From Prunus persica (lineage: Eukaryota > Streptophyta > Magnoliopsida > Rosales > Rosaceae): 64,000 nt of DNA. Positions within the stretch are counted from its first letter, which is position 1. Every line of letters starts with the position of its first letter. This document shows, in pieces, positions 32,563-44,325 of this stretch. The notes beneath the pieces were generated by a model that was not told where the DNA came from, did no database searches, and saw nothing but the letters and a program-made list of their open reading frames with translations. The stretch is taken from assembly GCF_000346465.2 (NCBI RefSeq), contig NC_034010.1, forward strand, positions 8,537,204 to 8,601,203. Direction: 5' to 3'. The position numbers and the translations under genes are program-made.

Positions 32563-35500
32563 TGAGGTAACAGCTCCCTTCTCGTTCAAGCTTGCTTGTC
32601 TGCTAGGAGCGCTTCGTGCCTCGTTGGCAGCTTGCATTACTGGTGTGAACTGCATCTGCTTGCTCTTCTTGAGTCCGTAAGCTGTGCATCTTCTTGCCAT
32701 GGCTTGGTCACTATTGATCTGCCCGATTCCGCCTCCAGGGATAGGGTAGCGAATCTTCTGGTGTAGGGCAGATGTGATAGCCTCGATCTTGCTGATCCAC
32801 GGTCGGCCCAGGATTCCGTTGTACGGGGAGATCTCGTCGATGACCATGAAGGTTCGTGAGCAGACTACTGGGGGCGAGTGGACGTCAAGGTCGATCTGTT
32901 CAACAGTGATTGATGTGGCCCCATTGAAGCCAGTGAGCGACCTTGCAAGCTTGCTAATCTTGGGCTCCAATCCCATCTGTTGGATGACAGATAGTTGCAG
33001 GATGTTGGCTGCGCTGCCCTCATCCACATGAACTCGCTCGATCACAGCTTGTTCAATCTGAATGCAGATGACTAGGGCGTCATTATGCGGCAGGTCAAGC
33101 CCGATCAAGTCTTTCTTCTGGAAACCAATGATGGGTGTATCCACGATAACTGGTACTCCTGTTGTGACTTGGGAGACATAAGTCGCCTGCGCGATCTTCC
33201 TCTTGCGCTCTTTGGTGGTCAGCCCGGACTCCTGAGAGTCAGCCAGAATGGTGTTGATTCGAATGACCTTTTGGGGAGGTTCCTTGGCAGCCGCATCACG
33301 ATCCTCGATCTGTTGGATGACCTTCTTTGCGATGAATTCTGTGCAATGACCTTCTCTGACCAGCTCCTCCAGATGCCTTTTCCAGGCATTGCAATTGTTG
33401 GTGTAATGACCGTGCTCCCCGTGGAATGCGCAGTATTTACTGGTGTCCCTCTTAGAGGGGTCTCCTTTCATGGGTGGCGGTCTCCTCACCCACGGCTTGT
33501 CCTTCACTTGAGCCAGGATCTGATGAATTGGGATAGCGAACTCAGTGAAGGTCCCAATTTCTGAGCTTCCCTCTCGGGGCCGCGATCTGCGCTTATCTCG
33601 GGCTTTTTGCTCGAACTGATTGCTCTTTTGGCTTGCCTGCTTCGTCGGGTGATCAACTTGCTTGCTGGCTTTCTTTGCGGCGATTCGATCATCGTCCCAA
33701 AATGCGTAGCGTTCTGTCGTCGCGAACACTTCTGCCAAGGTTTGACTTGGTGTTATGGCCAGTTCCCGATATAGCTCGTGCTCGGTTGGCAAGCCCTTCT
33801 TGAAAGCTGAGGATGCAACTTGGTCATTGCATCCTATGATGTTAGCCTTTTCAGCCTTAAACCGTCTCAGGTAGTCTCGTAGAGACTCGTCTGGCTTCTT
33901 GCGCAGGTTGAACAGATGGTCTGCATGCTTTCTGACCGTCTTGTAGGAGGTGTACTCCTTTGTGAAAATGAAGGCCAACTCCTTGAAGTTTCCTATCGAC
34001 GCGGGCGGTAGAGTGTGGAACCAGTCTTGAGCTGCTCCTCGCAGGGTCATCGCGAACACTTTGCACATCAGGGCATCATCTGCCTTGTACAGGATCATGG
34101 CGCTCTTGAAGTGCCTCAAATGGCTCTCAGGGTCAGAGTCCCCCTTGAATGGAGTGATGAATGACGTTGTGAACCGCTTCGGTGGAGGAGCTCGTTCCAC
34201 TTTGTCGGTAAAGGGCGAGCAGTCAACTCGATCAATTTCCTTATGCAGGGCCTCCTCCGCGCTTCCTTTAAGTTGGAGAACTTGGAGTCGGTCATTTACT
34301 AGCTTCTCGACGTCCTCTGCTCGCAGGGCTGGAGTCCCGGGCCGGCGTCTTCGGTGCCTCGAGCGCGACCGGCTAACTTCTTCCTTGGTTCCCAAGGGTC
34401 GATCCCCTTGGGTGTTCTGCCCGTGGGGCAGATTAGAAGATTGAGCTTGTGAGGATTCCTCTACATCTTGCCACCACGTGTTGGTCCTTGAGCAGGTTGG
34501 TGGGCGTCGATCATCATCTTCTACCCGCAAGGAGGGTCGCTCAGGTCGACGTCTTTGGTGTCTCGAGCGTGACTGGCTAACTCCTTCCTCAGTTCCCAAG
34601 GGTCGATCCCCTTGGGTGCCCTGCCCGTGGGGCAGATTAGGAGATTGGGCTTGGAATGATCCCTCTACAGCTTGCCGTCGAGTGTTGGCCCTCGAGCGGG
34701 TTGGTGGGCATCGGTCGTTGCGTTCGTCACGCGACTGCTCACGAACTCGAGCTCCTTGTGGGCCCAAGCGGGCGTGGACATTGGATTGTGGGCCTAAGCG
34801 GGCGTGGACATTAGTCTGTGGGCCTAGCCTCTCAAGCACATTGGTCCTTGGTTCTAGCCCCAAACGGCTCAGAGTACGGCTCGCGGCTGTCTGCGTCTCA
34901 TCTACTCGATCTCGATCTCGATCTCTCCTCTGCCGGTTTGCCCTTGTCTGACCAGCTTGGGACCTCTCGAACTGCTCGCCGACATGCTGGTGTGCCCTCA
35001 TCTCCTCGTCACGGGGTCCAAGGTTAGGGCCTTGATTCAAGTTGATCTGCCTGAGTAGCTGGCCAATCAGGTTGTTCTGATCATCGACCTTCTGTGTGAG
35101 TTGATCAACCCGTGAGTTAAGGTCCACCTGACTGCGCGGGTCAAGTAGAGTGCTGTGCATCGGGCCCAACGGCAAATGGGCTAGGGCTCCATTAGACGCG
35201 TACACAGGTGCATATGTCGAGTGTGATCGCAGAGGAGGGAGAGAATGGATCTGCTCCAGGACTGGGATGACGTCGGAGTTGCCATGGGGCTGAGCAGCAA
35301 ATCTGGTAGTTGAGTGGTGTGGCTGCTGCTGTGCTACGACGGCAGGACAGCGGGGCAGAGCAGCTCCTGTAATCGGCGCTGGCAACTGCAAGGCTGTGGA
35401 GGTCCCGAGGTCATGGTCCGGCTGTTCTGCAATTCCAGCAGCTGAATGCGGCTGCAAAGCACTGGAGGACGACTGCAAGGCGTTGGCAGCCACAATTCCG

Positions 35501-35586
35501 TGCGGTTGCATTGAGGTTTCCACCACGAAACCATGAGATGGGCCCATCGTGGTGGCGTTACTCTTCGTACGTCTTGTATCAACCAT
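32557..35586 (-). CDS. gag: Gypsy gag-protease polyprotein
   Basis: 1009 residues. I chose the ATG at 35586 (MVDTRRTK) because it lies just inside the 5' LTR and resembles gag starts of related elements; upstream codons run into the LTR. The N-terminal third is low-complexity, with a tandem duplication of about 67 residues (PTRSRANTRRQ... / PTCSRTNTWWQ..., both ending in an Arg-rich SRSRHRRRRP-like run). The capsid part contains GDSDPESHLRHFKSAM and AAQDWFHTLP, then a CAFHGEHGHYTNNC zinc motif and a protease with active site HVDEGSAANIL. It ends in VTSQ followed by a UAG. Confidence 0.9.
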   Translation of the reverse strand: MVDTRRTKSNATTMGPSHGFVVETSMQPHGIVAANALQSSSSALQPHSAAGIAEQPDHDLGTSTALQLPAPITGAALPRCPAVVAQQQPHHSTTRFAAQPHGNSDVIPVLEQIHSLPPLRSHSTYAPVYASNGALAHLPLGPMHSTLLDPRSQVDLNSRVDQLTQKVDDQNNLIGQLLRQINLNQGPNLGPRDEEMRAHQHVGEQFERSQAGQTRANRQRRDRDRDRVDETQTAASRTLSRLGLEPRTNVLERLGPQTNVHARLGPQSNVHARLGPQGARVREQSRDERNDRCPPTRSRANTRRQAVEGSFQAQSPNLPHGQGTQGDRPLGTEEGVSQSRSRHQRRRPERPSLRVEDDDRRPPTCSRTNTWWQDVEESSQAQSSNLPHGQNTQGDRPLGTKEEVSRSRSRHRRRRPGTPALRAEDVEKLVNDRLQVLQLKGSAEEALHKEIDRVDCSPFTDKVERAPPPKRFTTSFITPFKGDSDPESHLRHFKSAMILYKADDALMCKVFAMTLRGAAQDWFHTLPPASIGNFKELAFIFTKEYTSYKTVRKHADHLFNLRKKPDESLRDYLRRFKAEKANIIGCNDQVASSAFKKGLPTEHELYRELAITPSQTLAEVFATTERYAFWDDDRIAAKKASKQVDHPTKQASQKSNQFEQKARDKRRSRPREGSSEIGTFTEFAIPIHQILAQVKDKPWVRRPPPMKGDPSKRDTSKYCAFHGEHGHYTNNCNAWKRHLEELVREGHCTEFIAKKVIQQIEDRDAAAKEPPQKVIRINTILADSQESGLTTKERKRKIAQATYVSQVTTGVPVIVDTPIIGFQKKDLIGLDLPHNDALVICIQIEQAVIERVHVDEGSAANILQLSVIQQMGLEPKISKLARSLTGFNGATSITVEQIDLDVHSPPVVCSRTFMVIDEISPYNGILGRPWISKIEAITSALHQKIRYPIPGGGIGQINSDQAMARRCTAYGLKKSKQMQFTPVMQAANEARSAPSRQASLNEKGAVTSQ

Positions 35587-35666
35587 GGTTGTTTGAAAAA
35601 ATGTGTGAAAGATGGATTTTGAGCACGCTTTGAATATATCTCGTGCTCTCAATGAAAGCACCAATT

Positions 35667-36228
35667 TGTTTGTGCAAATAATCTCACGGGAGAATATTCG
35701 CCAAAGATTCCTTCGTCTTCTCTGCTTCTCTCTCTCCCTGCAAAACAGATCGGAGTAAAAGGACCACACCCGGGGGGTGTTGGCCAAAGGCCCTCCGATG
35801 CCTAAGTCAGGTAGGGTGTTTCAAGGAAAACCGGGTGGCCGGAGCCGTGTGTGGTGGCCGGAGCCCTGTGTGAGAGAGAGAAAGAAAGGAGGTGGCTAGG
35901 GTTTTTGAGAAATAATTTATGCAGAGTTTCAGTAGGAATTTAGACGTACCTCATCCTTGTGCGTAACCAGGTATTTATAGTGGCCTTTGGAGAGGTTGGT
36001 GGGGTTGGTGTAGTTGGTGTGGTTGGTGTAGTTGGTGTGGTTGGTGGGGTTGGTGCATTTAGGGATTATGGATGAACCGAATCCCTAATTAAATTGGGGA
36101 TCAAGTAACCCCCAATTTGATTAGGTAATTCCCAATTAGGTTAGGTAACTCCTAATTAGGTCAAATAATTCCCAAATTGATTGGCCTAATTAATTGACCT
36201 AGGGTTTTGATTTATTTAGGTTCCCACA
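35667..36228 (-). repeat. Gypsy 5' LTR (right copy)
   Basis: 562 bp, nearly identical to the left copy; it differs at one base by the TATA-like box and at two bases in the ggttggtg minisatellite. Confidence 0.95.
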
Positions 36229-36946
36229 ATAGTGAGGAGCCCTCATCATCCAGCTCTTCCTTGACAGCCACTACTTCACAGCAAAATGCATGCCTGGGAA
36301 AAGAAATGGAGCAGGTTGATCTGCCAAGATATGGAAACGATTATAATCTTACATATACTGAGCAATATTTTCCTGTTCCACAATGGGCTGAGAACCCAAG
36401 TTGGGGCATGATGATGTTTGGACCTCATAGCAATAATCCTAATCCTTCTCATATGGGTTCTCTGCCTATGGTTACAGTTTTTGTATTCCCAGTTTCATTT
36501 TCCCAATTGCACCTTCCTCATACCAGGGTTACATGCCAAGCTTGGATGCTAGAAAATGGAATGCTCAATTGGTTGGATCTGATGGCAGCTTGTCACCTTC
36601 ATCTTCCAATGGCAACAGCAGATGTTCAGGCAATAGCTCGCCAAGATCGGGAAAATATTCTAGAGATGCAAATATACAGGCAGGAATAAAAACAAAACAG
36701 TGCCTTTGGGTACCCAAGACATTGAGAATTGATGACCCAGATGAGGCTGCAAAGAGTTCTATATGGTCTACCTTGTGTATCAAACCTGATAAGAATGCAC
36801 CTGTACTTAGAGGTGGTATTTTTAAAGCTTTCCAAAAGAAATCAGACACTAAATCCCAAACACCAAATGCTGATCGAGTTTTACAAGCAAACCCAGCAGC
36901 TGACTCACACTCTCAATTGTTCCAGGTGACCATGTCAAGGCGCTGA
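36229..36946 (+). pseudogene. CDF: CDF-like gene, exon 2 (3' part), frameshifted
   Basis: The host frame resumes after the ATAGT duplication (EEPSSSSSLTATTSQQNACL), runs through PRYGNDYNLTYTEQYFPVP and QWAENPSWGMMMFG, and then leaves the CDF frame between about 36471 and 36510. The conserved blocks KWNAQLVGSDGSLSP, NGNSRCSGNSSPRSG and LWVPKTLRIDDPDEAAKS appear in a frame offset by one base deletion (or two insertions). The end reads ADSHSQLFQVTMSRR. This shows damage independent of the retrotransposon. Confidence 0.8.
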
Positions 36947-38431
36947 TTGAGTTTGATATACAGAGGTTTGTCTACCGATATCCCAGTCTTTGTTCACTAA
37001 AATCAGGAGTGAATGCTTATCATGTCTACATTCTAAGCTTAATTTGGTTGTGGAGGAATAAGGCAGAACCTAGTTGAGACCATTTTCAGGCATTTCTTTA
37101 GCTTTTCTCCTGAACAAAGAGTGAGTAGCCAGCCATCAAGATTGTTGTATAAGGTTTGGTTCTATAACAGGTGGCAAATTGAATTCTTAACAACAGAGTC
37201 ATACATAACATGGTATATGTATCTCAATTTAATCCAAGACCATGGTGACAAATAAAAGGGAACGATTCCATGGAGGAGAGTTTAATATTTGGAAGGTAGA
37301 AATGCGACTCTGCAACTGAAGGTACAGTTTCTTAATCCACAGTCCACAGCCGTTGAGATCAGGATACTAACTCTTAATTGTTGTTTCCTTCATAAATTTT
37401 GTAGGATTGATCTCTCTCTCACGGGTGAAACTTTTTGTATTTTATTGTATTTTTCCAAGCCCTCTAACATGTATCAAGTATTCATATTGCAATGTGAACA
37501 TCCATAGCCCCCCTTAGTACTCCATCATGGGGGGTAAAAATATGAAGAAATGTCAGTGATTGTCCATAACAATAAAATCTTGAGTCTGATTTGAATAAAC
37601 TCCGAGTACATACAATTCATTGATCAGCCTGTGTCAATTATGGATTTTAGATCAATGGGGTTCAAGTTAGAAGTCCCGTTAATATCGTAACGTTGGGAGA
37701 GGGGAAGAGGAGGAATTAAACTTAAGACATCAAATGCATGAATTCTTTTCAAAGAAGGCAATTAGGCCTATTAAAAATGGGTCACATCACACTCCTAGTT
37801 TAACTTATTGCAATCCCTTTTGTGTTTGTGAGTATAAAAATTATAAATTTCATAGTTTGGAGTGGAAGAAGCTAAACGAATGCCAAAATCGCTACCCGTA
37901 TGAAAGCATATACAGTATAAGAAATACTAGACAAAGAATACCGTCTCATATACAATATTTTCATAGGACAACAAATGGTCTGGAACTGCAAAGAAAGTTC
38001 ATTTGGTACCAATTTTTCCATCTCCAAATACAAGATTAGACACAGTAAGGCGGTGTTTTGACCAACCACATTTAATTCCAAGCATTAAGAGCAGAAACGT
38101 CACAAAGTCCATCAAAATTTTGGTAGGGCTTGTTGTGGGACCCTGGAGCTCATCATGAGGTGAAAAAAAACATAACTAAACAAAATAACTAAACATTTTT
38201 AAAAAGAAAAGGAATTAAGGCCTTGTGGAGCTTTTTTTTTATTATTTTTTTATTATTTTTTTATTTTATAGAAAATGAATTTCATTAACACATCAAGAAT
38301 ATAGTATAAGATATGACAACGTGCAGACAAAGTGGCCTCATTAAACCCTGAACATTTATACATCTTGTTTGGTACATTACATACACTGGCCCTGCTAACT
38401 TCTAATTCATGGAAAGTTAGCAAGGTGAAAG
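36947..38431. other. CDF 3' flank and intergenic DNA
   Basis: 36947-37510 probably includes the CDF 3' untranslated region. The rest is AT-rich, with a T-rich low-complexity run at 38230-38275 just before the 3' end of the receptor-like gene. No other gene is supported. Confidence 0.5.
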
Positions 38432-41400
38432 TCAGGCTTGTTGGGATGATGAAACTGGTGAGCCTTGATGACTCAGATAGTCTTCTCTTACTAAATCCTG
38501 AACTTGTGCTGCAAACTGCAAATTCCACAGAATGTCGTCAACAGAAGGCCTATCAGTTGGCTCTTTGGACAGACACCTCACACATATCTCCATCATTGTC
38601 TTCAATGATTCATCGGAGCACCCCTTGTGCACTGCTGGATCAACAATGCTCCTTCGACCCGTGTCATCAGTAGTTAAACTTACTTGTAACTTCATAAGAA
38701 CCAAAACCAAATTGCTAGTTTAGTTGGTGAAAGAAAATTTTATGTTTCAGGGTGTTTCAGTTCTGTCAGTATTCAGTAATGAAACAAAAGTTGGGCTTAG
38801 CTAGGGGCATATGTTCTATGCAATTTTTTCGTCTTTGCAGGATTTAATTTTCCAAACTTTTCTAACTGGGAAGTAGTACCAGCCTAATCTTAATGTAAGA
38901 GTTATAGAGTAAACAAAGGGAACCAATTGATTAAGAGAAAACACTCACAAGGTCTTTCAAAACACCGACTTCATTTTGGAACATGATAGGCCTCCCCAAA
39001 ATGATTTCCAGCAAGATGACTCCAATATCATAAACATCATTCTTACACTCATGGCTTGCCCTGCAAAAGACGGGCAATTAACAAAGCAATCCCAGCATGC
39101 GTGCATGTGTTGCGTACTGGTACGCATAGATGCGTTTATGGCATATACAGTTACAGATGCATTCTCTGAATAATAACTAGCATTTTTTTGAAAGAATTAC
39201 TGAGGAAGGCATTATTCAGGTTTCCGGGGGCCTCACATGGAAATTTTTTTCAGAATATGAAGGATCAAGATAAATAGTATAAACATAAAGAATGCAATCC
39301 CAAGCATATGAGGAAAAGATGATGCAGGAAAAATCTAATGTTCCACTTCTTTTAATTGGATCTATTTTCTGTATTAAAGGGAAAACTGGGTCAGGAATTG
39401 CTTATGAAACTATCAAAAATATATAAAGTATGCAAAAATGAATAAAAATTTTTAGAAGTTAAGTTCTGTGAGATAGTGAAACAATTATATTGTTGGCATT
39501 TTGCACCACCAATGACAATGTACGGTTTAACCAAACAATAATGAGGTTGGGTAAACGAGAATGCATTTTTGTGAAGCTACATTCAATGACGATTAACTTC
39601 GTTTAGGATGCTCCCTTGTTACTACTGATGATCAGTAACTGAACTGGAAGGGAGTAATTTATAATTTTGTTGTACAAGAGATTCATGCAGGATTTGTCTA
39701 GATAGTTGAAATTGTTGGTCTTGTTTTTTTTCTTTTTTGGCAGAGAAATTATTTGTCTTGTTCATTTGTGTATAAATATGAAAAGGGAATTCAGTTTAGA
39801 AAAGTAGTGTATGATTTTGGGAAAGTAAGCATGTTAGTACCTAGCTTGAACGCTTCCTTTTGGTGCCGGAGAAGAAACTGTAGTGCCCAACTGAAGGATT
39901 AAAAAGCAAAAGTTAAGTCAGGACAATCTCAAGGGTGATGCATTCACCCAAACAGATACATATTTTTTATGTCTTACCATTCCCCTGCTTTCAGCCAAAA
40001 GAGGTAGGTTATAGCTGCTTATTTTTACATGAAGATCATGATCCAATAAGACATTTTTTATCCTCAGATTATTTGATTTAACACCAGGAACAATCCCTGT
40101 ATGTAGAAACTGAATACCCTTTGCAACTCCAATTGCAGCTATTATTCTCTGCGGCCAGGTAAGCTTCCGTCCTGGAGGTCCTTCTGCCAAACTAAGTGTT
40201 AGCAATGAATATTTAATTGCTGAAAATGCTAAGACAGTGAGGGAGGAAATCAATCAAAGAAAAAGAAGAAGAAGAAGAAAGTAGTGAGTGGGGTTTTACT
40301 CTCCATTGCAACCTGTATGGCATGTATGTAATGTTGAGCAATTGAATAGGTCTCACCTAGATCTTCTAAAAAATATGAAATATTGTTGATAAATTCGGCA
40401 CTTGATGCATTAGATATTATAGATTACTTTAAACAATAACTTGATTGATTTATCTTCATTTCATATGCATTACGTGTAGAGTATGAGATAACATCTGAAT
40501 CTGCAATCACTCTCTCTGAATAGCAAACCAGTGACTCAAATAACAAGCTCAGAGTAGGTCATTTGCAAATGCGATCCATTTGTTTTAGTTAGCAGTATAA
40601 GTACATGAAAAGAACTTTACCAGAGATGCAGCCTCTGAGAGTTCCATTTGGAACAAACTCAAATATAAGAAATATTCTACTGACGCCTGAATCATCTGGA
40701 TGGCACTCCAAGCAATGTCCAAGGGCGCTAACCAAATGGCTATGTCTCAGTTTTGAAATCTGCTCAAGGAGGTGTGTGTAGACCTGTGGACTCTGCCTCT
40801 TTCTCATTTTCAAGCCTCTTATAGCAACAAAGGTTCCATCAGGAAGCTTCCCTCTATATATCTGGCATTGTTATTTTATTTTGAAGCAGAAACAGTGAGA
40901 AAATTGCATGCTGAAAACTCTCAAGGATTTCTTGAACAAAGTATATCAGTCAATAGTGCATAGGACAATTAACTAGAACAAAGAGATTCCAAATTCTTGT
41001 ACAAATTCAAATGATAAGTATTGGACCACTTTAACATTTATAGTAGACTTTCCGCGAACCATTGCAATATGCATAAGATCTATCTGATGGTATAACATCA
41101 ATGAGTATCTTCTCAGAACGAGCAGAGTTTCACCAGCCCTTGAAAAATTCCCATTACCATTTCAGATTTGGATCCGAGCCAATCGTTGAAAGTTTGACTC
41201 AAATTAAACAGAACTCAAAAGGAGTTTTTTTTTTTTTTTTAATTTGGTCGATTTGAAAGGCTGATAACTATAACTTAACAGGAGTAGCATATCTTAATAT
41301 ATGTTTCAAGGACACCAGGAAATACATAAGTAACCTTATTTGTCGTGACATGGATATAATAAGGTTAGTGTGTCCGACGTGCCTAAATTGGAAACATACC

Positions 41401-44325
41401 TTAAAAAAGGCTGCTTGAAAGGACTAGATGTGGTCCTGCAACCTCTTTTGCAAATTAGTCTTTTGTTCTCTTTCCGTTTCTACTCTTTTTTCATTAAATG
41501 TGAGGCCACCTTGGAGTTTTAAAGGGAATCATTACTCAACAGAAGCTTGTTTAAGATGGAGAAGTCTCACATTTTAAGCATATCAGAAGTTCTACAAAGT
41601 AATTCCTAAATCTATTGACATCATGCTTTTGAGGAGTATGAACTCTAAATTAAATAGAGATTACTAAATCTATATACACATTCATACACACATACATATG
41701 TCAGTGTGTGTATTTAAGTTGCTTCAACTATGTAGTTCTTCAATTGTGTACCAAGAACTGGAGACTAGATGAAAATCAAGAACCTAGACACACGGAGCTA
41801 TCACCATGCATCGGTGAGCCATCGTAATCTAGTCCGACCTGTATATTATTTATTCCCGAGTAGTTAGATAAAGCTTGTTGAAATGTATCTTGTCCTACAT
41901 TGTATTTAAATTCAACATCTACATAATATAGATTGTCTCTTATCTGAGGTTCTTCAATCCACAAAGGATCTTTTGCATATCCAAATGGATGGAATTATAT
42001 AAGCAAGAAACATAAAATGTGAAAGCAGGTGCAAATTAAGAGAGAACATCGTATTACTATTACGATGTACTGAATTAGTTAGAATTGTTTTGCAACCATA
42101 AAGAATGAATACCTGTCCATGTGAACCTTCACCTAGTAATGTTGAATCATCAAAGTTATGGGTGGCTTCCTGGAGCTCCTCCAAAGCAAAAGTTCTATAA
42201 GCAGGAAGGCTAGCTCCCAGCTTCATTGTGTCTGATATATATTCTGCAAAGAAAAGATTCTAGTGTTATGACTTATTATAAAAGGATTACTGATGCTAAT
42301 TTATTTACCTATTGCCAATTTGAATGAAGTGGTGCCTGGGGTTTTAATAAGAATAAAATTTTAAGCAGTCAATTTGAGCAAGAAAAATTGCTTTCCTGGA
42401 TGTATAAGCCAGAATTTTCGAGTTTATCATTATAGCAAAAATGAAGGATTCACGAATTGTAACACGCTAAATTAGCATGAGAAAAATGCTTCATTTCAAA
42501 CTGCAGAGCATGGACCTGAACAAGATTTACCATATTCTCCATATTTTTGAATATCAGAATATCCAAGGAAAACTATAAGGAATTGGTGGTACAATAAAAT
42601 AAAATTCTCTCCATCTTAGTTCGAACCTAAAGACTCCAAAATAAGCTAATATGTCTTTTTGGGGTAGTAATATAGTTTTTGGAAACTATTTTCTATAATT
42701 AGTAGTTCTTCCTGGAATTTTCTGGAAACATACATCAGTCTAGTTCTTGGACTTCTATGGAAATCTTAACCTTCATGCTACTCAAATAAAATAAAAAGAT
42801 CACATGGAAATGGTTGCTAATCTATACAGCAAGTTCCCTTTTTCATTTATTTTCTTCGCAAAATCAGCCTTGATCCTCGTACATTAAACAGAAGCAACAA
42901 AAAGTTGGTACCAAAAGGAACAGCTATAAAAAAATAAAAAATAAAGGTAGAAAATTTAAACTTACTTGCATCAGAGAGTAGCTTAGCTGTGTTCACTGCT
43001 GAGACTGTATCTGTAATTAACCTTGTTTGGGGAGTTTTAGTAGTGTGCTCACTATAAAACTTCTTAGCAGCCATGAAAGCTAAACCAACAACGGCAATTG
43101 CACCCACAATACCTCCCACTGCACTTGATGCAACAACTTGTTTACCATAAGTTCTCCTATGCTTTTCCTCACTAGGAGGTGGTATTCGCACAGCCAGAGC
43201 TTCATTGTGGCACAAGTAAGAAGGGTGCTGCTTCTGATCTTCATTTGCTAAACAATTCCCAGAATACAGAACAACCCTGCTCTTAGAATCCTTTTTCAGA
43301 CAAGTGGGCAAATCCCCTGACAAAAGATTTGAGGATAAATTGACAAAAGCAAGCTCAGAATTGCAAGTCATGTTCTTAAAGAGAAGTCCAGTGAGTTTAT
43401 TTCCAGCAATATCAAGATATTTAATGGAAGGCAGTGACAACCATGATGACAAAAATGGCCCTACAAATCCATTCATTGAAATGTCCAGCTTCTGGAGCTG
43501 ATAGCAGGAGCCTAATGCAGTCTGGATTCCCAAGCGAAACTTGTTCTTTCTTAGCACAAGGGTGACCAACTTGGAAGGCATACTTGGAAAATGAGGCCCA
43601 AAATAGTTGTCTTCCAAATCAAGAACTTGCAAGTTTGTCAAGTTTCTGAGATCAGGCACTTCCCCTGACAAGAAGTTACTTGATAGGCAGAGAACTCTGA
43701 GAGTTTGTAAAGATGCCAAAGAATATGGCAAAGACCCATTAAGCATATTGTTTTTCAAACTGAGAACGGCCAAGACTGGAAGTGAACTCAGCCAACCTGG
43801 AACTTGACCAGTGAACTTGTTATGGTCAAGTATGAGAGTCTGAAGGTTCCTCAGATATGAAAGTTGGAGAGGAACTGTACCACTCAAGTAATTTGTGCTT
43901 ACATTGAGAATCTCCAGTGAAGACAAATTCCCAATACTTGCAGGCATTGGGCCCCATAAACCAAGAGAAACCAGTGAAAGCACTTTCAAGCTTGGTAAGC
44001 CAACAAGAGTGGCAAAGAAATAGTCTGCTGAGAAATCATTAGGCAGTGGAGGAAACCCATTGTTGCCAATAATGTGCAGCTGGGTTATGTTGCCTTCATA
44101 ACAGGATAGAGTCAAAGATGGGGTTGGTTCAATTTTGCAAAAGTCTCTGGTGTTGCTTCTATGGCTGAAGCTGGTTAAAGCTGATGGGTAGTTGAGAAGC
44201 TGCTGGATCTTCAGAAGGGTTTGTGACTGAGTGTGTTGCTGTAGCTGGCTTGATGGATGGAGAGAGAGGAAAACTATGAGCAGAAGAAGATGTGAATGGC
44301 AAACTAGCTTTGCCATTAGAACCAT
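38432..44325 (-). CDS. LRR receptor-like pseudokinase (At3g03770-type), 7 exons
   Basis: Exons: 44325-42966, 42243-42113, 40861-40621, 40183-39978, 39890-39841, 39060-38949, 38689-38432. They sum to 2358 bases, 785 residues, with every junction in phase. The first ATG is 44325 (MVLMAKL); 44316 is also possible. Order: signal peptide, N-terminal LRR cap, about ten LRRs (LSSLEILNVSTNYLSG, LQTLILDHNKFTGQ), transmembrane segment (VVASSAVGGIVGAIAVVGLA), then a kinase-like domain. The kinase looks inactive: the VAIK lysine is Arg (FVAIRGLK), the HRD loop reads HTGIVPGVKSNN, and DFG is replaced (KISSYNLPLL). This matches the 'probable inactive LRR receptor-like kinase' group of Arabidopsis At3g03770. 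It would act at the plasma membrane, probably as a coreceptor or scaffold. The gene appears intact. Confidence 0.92.

Larger units (their letters stand above)
25455..36228 (-). mobile_element. Full-length Ty3/gypsy (Tat-type) retrotransposon in CDF exon 2
   Basis: Two 562-bp LTRs (25455-26016, 35667-36228) start tgtttgtgc and end ttcccaca on the + strand. The target-site duplication is ATAGT (25450-25454 and 36229-36233). On the - strand the region after the right LTR starts aattggtgctttcattgag (primer site), and a G-rich polypurine tract (agctggggggcat) precedes the left LTR. I see about three base differences between the LTRs, so the insertion is recent. The order LTR, gag-protease, RT, RNase H, second (archaeal-type) RNase H, integrase, long 3' region with tandem repeats and an antisense ORF, LTR is typical of the Tat lineage. 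Confidence 0.95.
19409..36946 (+). pseudogene. CDF: Cyclic DOF factor (CDF)-like gene, split by two retrotransposons and frameshifted
   Basis: CDFs are DOF-zinc-finger transcriptional repressors in the photoperiod pathway. Exon 1 (19409-19543, 45 residues) begins MSAVRDPAIKLFG, the conserved CDF N-terminus. Exon 2 starts at 24843 in phase. The DOF finger has Cys 111, 114, 136 and 139 with CX2CX21CX2C spacing and the motif [11 protein letters not shown]. The C-terminal CDF blocks lie beyond the gypsy insertion (36229-36946): KWNAQLVGSDGSLSP, LWVPKTLRIDDPDEAAKS, SIWSTLCIK, GIFKAF. The gypsy element enters after Ser249 and adds four residues and a stop, giving a 253-residue truncated product. 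Independently, the C-terminal half needs a frame change between about 36471 and 36510. Intron 1 carries a copia insertion; without it the intron would be about 670 bases. The full-length protein cannot be made from this copy. Confidence 0.85.

Noticed and set aside
29457..35027. Numerous + strand frames opposite the gypsy gag and pol genes
   Set aside because: The - strand encodes recognised gag, protease, RT, RNase H and integrase domains; the + strand frames show no domain.
41776..41964. 62-residue - strand frame in an intron of the receptor-like gene
   Set aside because: It lacks a recognisable domain, and the exons on either side join in phase without it.
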